64,000 bases of DNA from Apophysomyces variabilis. Taxonomy: Eukaryota > Mucoromycota > Mucoromycetes > Mucorales > Mucoraceae. The stretch spans positions 3,588,347 through 3,652,346 of the forward strand of contig MZZL01000409.1 of assembly GCA_002749535.1 (NCBI GenBank). The letters are read 5' to 3'. The notes below the pieces were generated by a model. The model was not told where the DNA came from, searched no databases, and saw nothing but the letters and a program-made list of their open reading frames with translations. A program made the position numbers and the translations under genes. This document shows positions 56,667 to 64,000 of this stretch, one piece after another (positions within the stretch are counted from its first letter, which is position 1; every line of letters starts with the position of its first letter).

Positions 56667-57939
56667 ATGACTGATTCACAAACTATAGAAGATCTTCCTC
56701 CAGAGATTGCTGAGCAAGGTAACTACATGACAATCTTGCCACGTTTCTTACCAATTCCTGTTTCATTCAATAGAAACCAATGAAATCATACTTCCTAAGC
56801 ATCATCGTCCAGGTACCGATTTATTGAGCAAGTTGGTGCTAAAAGACAAGCGGACCATGGAGATCATTATTACAACCATACTAGGTACAAAGAAAATACC
56901 ATCTCTCCGATATTGTTTTTTTGGTATCTTCTGAAAGGTTCCTTAACTTTTAAATGCATAGGAGAAGGCAAACACCACACTTACGTTGCTGCTGACAGCG
57001 AATGGCCGGATAACACAAGATCCGATGTTTTGTATGCATCCAGCTTGCAATCAAATGAACTACCACCTATACTCATAGAGGTACAGCATACAGTTGACAT
57101 GACGTTTATGGATCGGGCGATGGGATACTGTCTATCAGCAAAAAAAAATCCACAAAAGAGTACCTATCCTGATTATCATATGCATTGATCATCTAAGTGG
57201 AAAGGAGTTGGATGCAAAGTTCAAAACCAGCGAAGCTTTTCCATTTATGAGAGAGATGTTGTGCGATCTGTGGGCACGGAAATGCTTGCTGTTATCATCT
57301 GATACAATTTCTGACCATGCAACACAGCCACTGCTTCAACCGATGGTTGCACTCGGAGTCTTTTTTACGCAACAAAAACAATCGCCACTGGGTTTGAGAC
57401 AACGAGGGGATCGCATAATAAGATTACTATACCGCATAGCCAACGAAAAGGTGGACAACGAGTGTTTTCAAGAGAATCAAACGCGCGCTGTGCTCCTAGA
57501 GGTTTGCAATCAAATGGAATCCCAGCTTGAAAAAATAGTAAAAGCCACGGAAGATCCTTCATCTGGTTCGAAAGAGAAGTTTGTTCTTTATGTTCGAGAG
57601 GGGATTGACTACTTGGGGACCTGCAAGCGGAAGTATTCACGGATTTCTTGTTCGTCTGAGATCGTGGTGACGCCAATGGCATCGCCAAAGGATTTAAATA
57701 CTTCGGAAGTTGATAACAAGATCATGGATGCCTACGAAGATCAACTGCCAGGAGCCGCTTTCCATAGTACGGACGATTTCGAATTCATCAAGTCGTATAG
57801 GGAACAGTTGAAGGGGAGGATGAACTGGACTGACTGTTACGCTGAAGGCTGCAAGAAAGGTTTCTTTGTGGGATACAAGAGTGCAGTAAGCGTAAAGGAG
57901 ATGTATTATAGAATAAAGAGAAAAGAAAAACATGAATAA
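56667..57939 (+). CDS. PD-(D/E)XK-nuclease-like repeat-borne protein, interrupted by one frame change
   Basis: Starts MTDSQTIEDLPPEIAEQ. Introns near 56719-56778 and 56885-56938 give a continuous frame into LTFKCIGEGKHHTYVAADSE. The core RSDVLYASS ... PPILIEVQH has the D...ExQ arrangement of PD-(D/E)XK nucleases, followed by FMDRAMGYCLSA. At an A9 run (57140-57148) the frame must change to reach VPILIICIDHLSGKELDAKF, which continues to the stop at 57939. The C-terminal half is mostly helical and ends in a basic GYKSAVSVKEMYYRIKRK tail. Such ORFs occur in multicopy repeats of Mucoromycota. Whether it drives movement is unknown. Confidence 0.6.
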
Positions 57940-57974
57940 AAAAATCCAATGCTACCGATACTACCGATACTACT

Positions 57975-58712
57975 GATACTAAGGTATCAAGTCATATTCT
58001 GAACAGACACAATAATAAAGATGGTAATTGGTCTTTCTCAGAAAGCTGATCTCTGCCTTGATCTTAAACCAGAGCTCTTCAACTGGCTTTAGAAAAGGAA
58101 ATATGGACTACTACAAATTCATGCATTTTGTTGGCTTTCCTTTGTCGAAGCTATGTGTCATACGATACGTATGCTAAATCTGTGACAAATACAATAAGAA
58201 GGGGTCTTTCATTATCGTGGACAAGTGCAAAATCTAGCACATCCGCTTTGTTGTGAATGTTATAAACAAAACGAGGATTCAAGTCTTTATTTATGCTGCT
58301 TGATTTGCCTTTTATGAACTCTATAAAGGAACACTGGTCTAAGCTCGAGAAGAGTATTAAGAGAAAATCGTTAGATAGAGCAGATACTCTGAGACATAGA
58401 TCAGGCATTCTGAGTCTCATAAGTTTATTCACTTCTCGAAGGCGGAGCCATTAAAGAAGAGTGATGCAGCTAAAAAGAGAAAAACTGGTGATCAGACCGA
58501 TGCAAACCCAGTAAAACTTAAGAAAGGCACTACAGCTTATCATACTGTCGAGTTTATGGAGTCGGTGATGAACATCCTGGATAAACATAATCTGAAGAAT
58601 ATATTTATTATGATGAATAATTGCAGAATCCATCACTCTCGCTTTGTTGTGGATGCTACCAACAATTGCCGCTATAAACCTTTGTTTATGCTGCCATATT
58701 CACCCTTCTTGA
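57975..58712 (-). repeat. Right arm of the 738-bp inverted repeat
   Basis: Exact reverse complement of 55801-56538. Its outer end (58712) cuts the DDE frame after PYSPFL and joins the Mutator-like transposase sequence. Confidence 0.88.
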
Positions 58713-59117
58713 TAGAAAAGCAGCTCCACTTCCGTGTAACTGTACTGCTGCTATCTATGTTACTTGTGAGCTTGCTGATCCCAGTCGTGTAAAAATTCGA
58801 TACAGCTGGAAGCACGTTGGACATCAGCCTGGGTCAATCAGTGATCTGAATTCAGCATCAATTAGTACTGAAATACATGAATGGATTCAGCAAAAAGTTG
58901 AAGAGAACTTTACCTGGATTCAATTTAACCATATGTTACGAGTTGATAGACAGATATTACAAAATATCTTGGATGAAAATGCTGCCTTGCCATTGACACT
59001 GTGTATTGAATATCAGGAGGTGTACTATGCCATTCGTAGTTCATTACAAAAGAAGGCACATCTTGCATCTGCTCTTGAAGAAAGCCTTCGTCTTTGGGGA
59101 ACCAAGATTGTTCAACA
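58713..59117 (+). pseudogene. Mutator-like transposase N-terminal piece, cut by the N at 59118
   Basis: Identical to 61293-61697, the start of the full copy. It ends at the seam with ...LWGTKIVQ. Probably a duplicate created by the assembly seam. Confidence 0.75.
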
Positions 59118-59118
59118 N
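59118..59118. other. Single unknown base (N) at a duplication seam
   Basis: Separates block 56539-59117 from its exact repeat 59119-61697 (offset 2580). Confidence 0.9.
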
Positions 59119-61697
59119 GGTAGTATCGGTAGTATCAGTAGTATCGGTAGTATCAGTAGTATCGGTAGTATCGGTAGTATCGGTAGTATCGGTAGTATCG
59201 GTAGTATCGGTAGTATCAGTTGCCATAGAAAAGAAATCAAAGTCTTATGACTGATTCACAAACTATAGAAGATCTTCCTCCAGAGATTGCTGAGCAAGGT
59301 AACTACATGACAATCTTGCCACGTTTCTTACCAATTCCTGTTTCATTCAATAGAAACCAATGAAATCATACTTCCTAAGCATCATCGTCCAGGTACCGAT
59401 TTATTGAGCAAGTTGGTGCTAAAAGACAAGCGGACCATGGAGATCATTATTACAACCATACTAGGTACAAAGAAAATACCATCTCTCCGATATTGTTTTT
59501 TTGGTATCTTCTGAAAGGTTCCTTAACTTTTAAATGCATAGGAGAAGGCAAACACCACACTTACGTTGCTGCTGACAGCGAATGGCCGGATAACACAAGA
59601 TCCGATGTTTTGTATGCATCCAGCTTGCAATCAAATGAACTACCACCTATACTCATAGAGGTACAGCATACAGTTGACATGACGTTTATGGATCGGGCGA
59701 TGGGATACTGTCTATCAGCAAAAAAAAATCCACAAAAGAGTACCTATCCTGATTATCATATGCATTGATCATCTAAGTGGAAAGGAGTTGGATGCAAAGT
59801 TCAAAACCAGCGAAGCTTTTCCATTTATGAGAGAGATGTTGTGCGATCTGTGGGCACGGAAATGCTTGCTGTTATCATCTGATACAATTTCTGACCATGC
59901 AACACAGCCACTGCTTCAACCGATGGTTGCACTCGGAGTCTTTTTTACGCAACAAAAACAATCGCCACTGGGTTTGAGACAACGAGGGGATCGCATAATA
60001 AGATTACTATACCGCATAGCCAACGAAAAGGTGGACAACGAGTGTTTTCAAGAGAATCAAACGCGCGCTGTGCTCCTAGAGGTTTGCAATCAAATGGAAT
60101 CCCAGCTTGAAAAAATAGTAAAAGCCACGGAAGATCCTTCATCTGGTTCGAAAGAGAAGTTTGTTCTTTATGTTCGAGAGGGGATTGACTACTTGGGGAC
60201 CTGCAAGCGGAAGTATTCACGGATTTCTTGTTCGTCTGAGATCGTGGTGACGCCAATGGCATCGCCAAAGGATTTAAATACTTCGGAAGTTGATAACAAG
60301 ATCATGGATGCCTACGAAGATCAACTGCCAGGAGCCGCTTTCCATAGTACGGACGATTTCGAATTCATCAAGTCGTATAGGGAACAGTTGAAGGGGAGGA
60401 TGAACTGGACTGACTGTTACGCTGAAGGCTGCAAGAAAGGTTTCTTTGTGGGATACAAGAGTGCAGTAAGCGTAAAGGAGATGTATTATAGAATAAAGAG
60501 AAAAGAAAAACATGAATAAAAAAATCCAATGCTACCGATACTACCGATACTACTGATACTAAGGTATCAAGTCATATTCTGAACAGACACAATAATAAAG
60601 ATGGTAATTGGTCTTTCTCAGAAAGCTGATCTCTGCCTTGATCTTAAACCAGAGCTCTTCAACTGGCTTTAGAAAAGGAAATATGGACTACTACAAATTC
60701 ATGCATTTTGTTGGCTTTCCTTTGTCGAAGCTATGTGTCATACGATACGTATGCTAAATCTGTGACAAATACAATAAGAAGGGGTCTTTCATTATCGTGG
60801 ACAAGTGCAAAATCTAGCACATCCGCTTTGTTGTGAATGTTATAAACAAAACGAGGATTCAAGTCTTTATTTATGCTGCTTGATTTGCCTTTTATGAACT
60901 CTATAAAGGAACACTGGTCTAAGCTCGAGAAGAGTATTAAGAGAAAATCGTTAGATAGAGCAGATACTCTGAGACATAGATCAGGCATTCTGAGTCTCAT
61001 AAGTTTATTCACTTCTCGAAGGCGGAGCCATTAAAGAAGAGTGATGCAGCTAAAAAGAGAAAAACTGGTGATCAGACCGATGCAAACCCAGTAAAACTTA
61101 AGAAAGGCACTACAGCTTATCATACTGTCGAGTTTATGGAGTCGGTGATGAACATCCTGGATAAACATAATCTGAAGAATATATTTATTATGATGAATAA
61201 TTGCAGAATCCATCACTCTCGCTTTGTTGTGGATGCTACCAACAATTGCCGCTATAAACCTTTGTTTATGCTGCCATATTCACCCTTCTTGATAGAAAAG
61301 CAGCTCCACTTCCGTGTAACTGTACTGCTGCTATCTATGTTACTTGTGAGCTTGCTGATCCCAGTCGTGTAAAAATTCGATACAGCTGGAAGCACGTTGG
61401 ACATCAGCCTGGGTCAATCAGTGATCTGAATTCAGCATCAATTAGTACTGAAATACATGAATGGATTCAGCAAAAAGTTGAAGAGAACTTTACCTGGATT
61501 CAATTTAACCATATGTTACGAGTTGATAGACAGATATTACAAAATATCTTGGATGAAAATGCTGCCTTGCCATTGACACTGTGTATTGAATATCAGGAGG
61601 TGTACTATGCCATTCGTAGTTCATTACAAAAGAAGGCACATCTTGCATCTGCTCTTGAAGAAAGCCTTCGTCTTTGGGGAACCAAGATTGTTCAACA
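59119..61697 (+). repeat. Exact second copy of the 2579-bp block 56539-59117
   Basis: All open frames recur with offset 2580 and identical translation: minisatellite, PD-(D/E)XK-like ORF, right inverted-repeat arm (60555-61292) and transposase start. Absence of any difference suggests an assembly duplication rather than two old loci. Confidence 0.88.
59247..60519 (+). CDS. Second copy of the PD-(D/E)XK-like ORF (same frame change)
   Basis: Identical to 56667-57939, including the A9 frame change, now at 59720-59728. Should be merged with the first copy if the seam is artificial. Confidence 0.5.
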
Positions 61698-63195
61698 ACA
61701 AGGATTCTTCAAATACGAAAGAATGGAGCAGTATGCCGATGGCACATTTATATTTGCCTTGCATTCATCATGGCAGTTGCAGGTATATCCACATACTAAT
61801 AGCCACACTCACTATATACATATATTCATATGCTATTAGACGCTTCGCAAACATGGAGATATCGTATGTTTAGATTCAACGCATAATACTTGCAATGATG
61901 GATCTTCAAGGCAGTGCCTCCTCTACACTCTTGTTGCATTTTGTCGAGATACAGGAAAAGGAGCTCCACTTGCTTGGCTCATCACCAACAGTGACTCCCA
62001 ATATCATCTACAAACATGGCTCAGCTGGCTAAAAGTTACATGGCAATATACTCCTACAGCAGTTATGATTGATAACTCGGATACAGAAATAGCTGCGATT
62101 AGAGGATCCTTTGGTTCTAACTGCCGAATTGCTATTTGCTTCTGGCATCTTACCAGAGCATGGAAAAGGAATATCCAGACAAGAGTCAAAGCGTCATCCA
62201 GTGACAGGACTGTGGAGCAAGTACGACGCGATAGAAACATTGCATTTGAAATGATGCAGAAAATGATCTATGCTGATACCGAAACTGAATTCAGTTATCG
62301 CCATGAGCAATTTCCTTCGTGGTGTGAGGATTATCGCTATGAAGACTTGTATGAATATTTTGCAAGTAATTATTTGGATAAAAAGACAAACTGGTGCGTT
62401 GCGTGGCGTGAGGTACTTATCACATCTTATCTATATCTAGAGCTAACTGCTTTGATTGCAATAGTACCAGAATTACCACATTAACACAAATAACTACGTC
62501 GAAAGTTGGCACCGTACTCTGAAGCAAGTAAACATTTCGAACGTACGAAGCCAACGAGTATACGTACTGGTGCATATTCTGTGGGACATGGTAGTTCCTG
62601 ATATCATGCAGGACTATATCCGAATGGCAGCAGGGTTTCAGCGACGCCAACGAAACAAAGCTGAGAGGCAACGTTGGCATGAGGCAAACAGTCTTTCAGG
62701 TACCATAACACATTTTATAGGAACCGTGATTGCTCATATAGATTACTTTCAAAAAGAGGAGGAAGCATCCTCAATGATACTAGAACAATTACCAGATAGT
62801 ATTGTTGTGGCATCCTTTTCACAGAATAGCCCAGCAAGCTATACTGTGCAACTCAACCTCGCATCAAACATGATGATATCATGTACATGTCCAGACTGGC
62901 TCCGTCATGGAACTGTGTGTAAACACATGTTCCTGGTCAACCGTGTCCAGCAAATTGGATTTGATCGAGAAACACGTATCCACGAACAAAGTCATATGGG
63001 AGCTAGCACTTCTCAACAAGCAAGTATTACTGATGCTGTTATGGCGTAAGTGAAATATTTATTACGTCGTAAAAGTAATTAATGTTGATTAATCACAGCT
63101 GTGAACAAGAACTGCAGGAACTGAGAGAGCTAACAATAAATGCCAATGACTATGACACGTCAGCAATTTCCCAACTGAACACAGCTTCAGAGTAA
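61293..63195 (+). CDS. Mutator-like (MULE) transposase with SWIM zinc finger
   Basis: Four exons: from about 61291 to 61782, then 61840-62412, 62465-63045 and 63099-63195. All junctions are GT-AG and in frame, giving about 580 codons. An N-terminal Cys/His-type DNA-binding part (LPCNCTAAIYVTCEL) leads to the DDE core: VCLDSTHNTCND (first D), AVMIDNSDTEIAA (second D), CFWHLTRAWKRNI, then NNYVESWHRTLK (E) formed across intron 2. The SWIM finger CTCPDWLRHGTVCKH is complete. No ATG precedes 61513 in this frame, and the 5' end abuts a DDE relic, so the true N-terminus seems lost. Confidence 0.85.
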
Positions 63196-63425
63196 TTAAG
63201 AGAGGCAAGGCACATGATCAGACGGTGTCGACAAGCGCATGAAAGTCGAGGAAACCGTCAGCTACGGTTTTAAAAAGATTTGACTTAATTTGTGACGTCA
63301 ATAAAAATAACCAATCATTGAGTTTGTACTGTAAAATTAAAGTCTTGCCCCCTCGTGTAACGTACACCTCAAATTCATAGGAACCCAAGAGAGACAAATT
63401 CTCATCACCCTTCTGAGGAATATAC

Positions 63426-63450
63426 GAAGCGAGGCCCAAAGGGCCGAGCC
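63426..63450 (+). repeat. 25-bp direct repeat with GC-rich hairpin, right copy
   Basis: Same sequence and orientation as 54256-54280. Lies 230 bp after the MULE stop codon and marks the right edge of the transposon nest. Confidence 0.85.
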
Positions 63451-64000
63451 AATGATTATCTTAGTCAAAACAATTTGATAGTGCCGGGACTTGATTCACT
63501 GCATCCTTGAGGGTCCGGGGTCTCCCCGGGCTATACAGACACGAATACCTTGCTTATATGTTGAAGTACCAAGCTAAAGGCAAAGAAAGTGTAATTTTCG
63601 GATCTGATTTGATAAGCCTTAAAATCATCCTATCGGTAAAAAAGAATCTTTCAGTGTTCCTGAAAGCCACATTGTTATTGTTATCTTTTTTTTTTCGGAT
63701 CTGCTTTCCTATACAGGTCTGCTTCTTATTTATCATTCCTGCAAACCTTAACAGTTGCTCTGAAGATAATTGAACAATAATCTCTATGTGGATAATGTCC
63801 CTTCGTCACAACCAGTAAGTATGGTTCGATTTCCACCAATCTTGGCTAGACATTCTTCAAAATCTGTGCCTCCTCATATGGACCAGATACAATTCGTTAA
63901 TCCTCATCAGTACAATCCTTTGCAGCCCATAGTATCTGTATTCCTATGTATCGACTTCCTTCTATCCTTCCATGTCCAGCTTCTTTAGCGCATTACACCA
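63451..64000. other. Window end, possible partial gene
   Basis: A plus-strand frame at 63770-63988 (NLYVDNVPSSQPVSMVRFPPIL...) has a good donor-like GTAAGT at 63813, so it may include exon sequence of a gene that continues beyond the window. No family recognised. Confidence 0.25.

Noticed and set aside
59119..61697. Considered as an independent second transposon insertion
   Set aside because: No base difference was found in any frame compared with 56539-59117, and an N sits at the joint; assembly duplication is simpler.
1..64000. CRISPR arrays, rRNA and tRNA genes
   Set aside because: No regular spacer-repeat pattern, rRNA-like block or convincing tRNA cloverleaf was seen by eye; a tRNA scan would be needed to exclude single tRNAs.

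Overview
The window reads as nuclear DNA of a filamentous fungus, most likely an early-diverging one (Mucoromycota, Mucorales-like). The reasons are AT-leaning intergenic DNA, many 44-100 nt GT-AG introns, fungal genes such as Gpc1, Yme2, a Skt5/Chs4-like regulator and a PXA-domain protein, and DDE, Mutator-like and Helitron transposon families of the kind common in that group. The organism call is an inference from gene content.

Left half (1-27.6 kb) is ordinary gene space: a NIPA-type transporter (-), a glycolipid transfer protein (+), Gpc1 acyltransferase (-), a very large multi-exon gene with three tandem MACPF-like modules, a MIR-like part and C-terminal Sel1 repeats (-), DGAT2 (+), a PHOSPHO-type phosphatase (-), endonuclease III/NTH1 (+), an orphan tail-anchored protein (+), a Ser/Thr-rich single-pass protein (-), Yme2 (+) and a Skt5-like Sel1 protein (+). 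Four of these (GLTP, Gpc1, DGAT2, PHOSPHO) concern lipids or lipid head groups and form two tightly convergent pairs. Where I could splice a gene completely, the exon lengths sum to whole codons.

Middle (27.6-54 kb): a transposon patch (28.0-33.9 kb) with a dead DDE transposase in two inverted copies plus relics of two other repeat-borne proteins. Then come a PXA-domain protein (+), an unclear region (36.1-39.3 kb), a ferric-reductase-like flavocytochrome (+), a CRAL-TRIO protein (+), a small WWE-like ORF (-), 2.5 kb of low-complexity DNA, and splicing factor SYF1 (-).

Right end (54.2-63.5 kb) is a nest of mobile elements: a Helitron/PIF1 helicase relic, DDE transposase fragments in both orientations, a 738-bp perfect inverted repeat around a PD-(D/E)XK-like ORF, and a Mutator-like transposase with an apparently intact catalytic and SWIM part. 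Two single N bases (29373 and 59118) each sit at the seam of an exact direct duplication (1156 bp and 2579 bp). These look like assembly seams, so the second copies should not be counted as independent genes.
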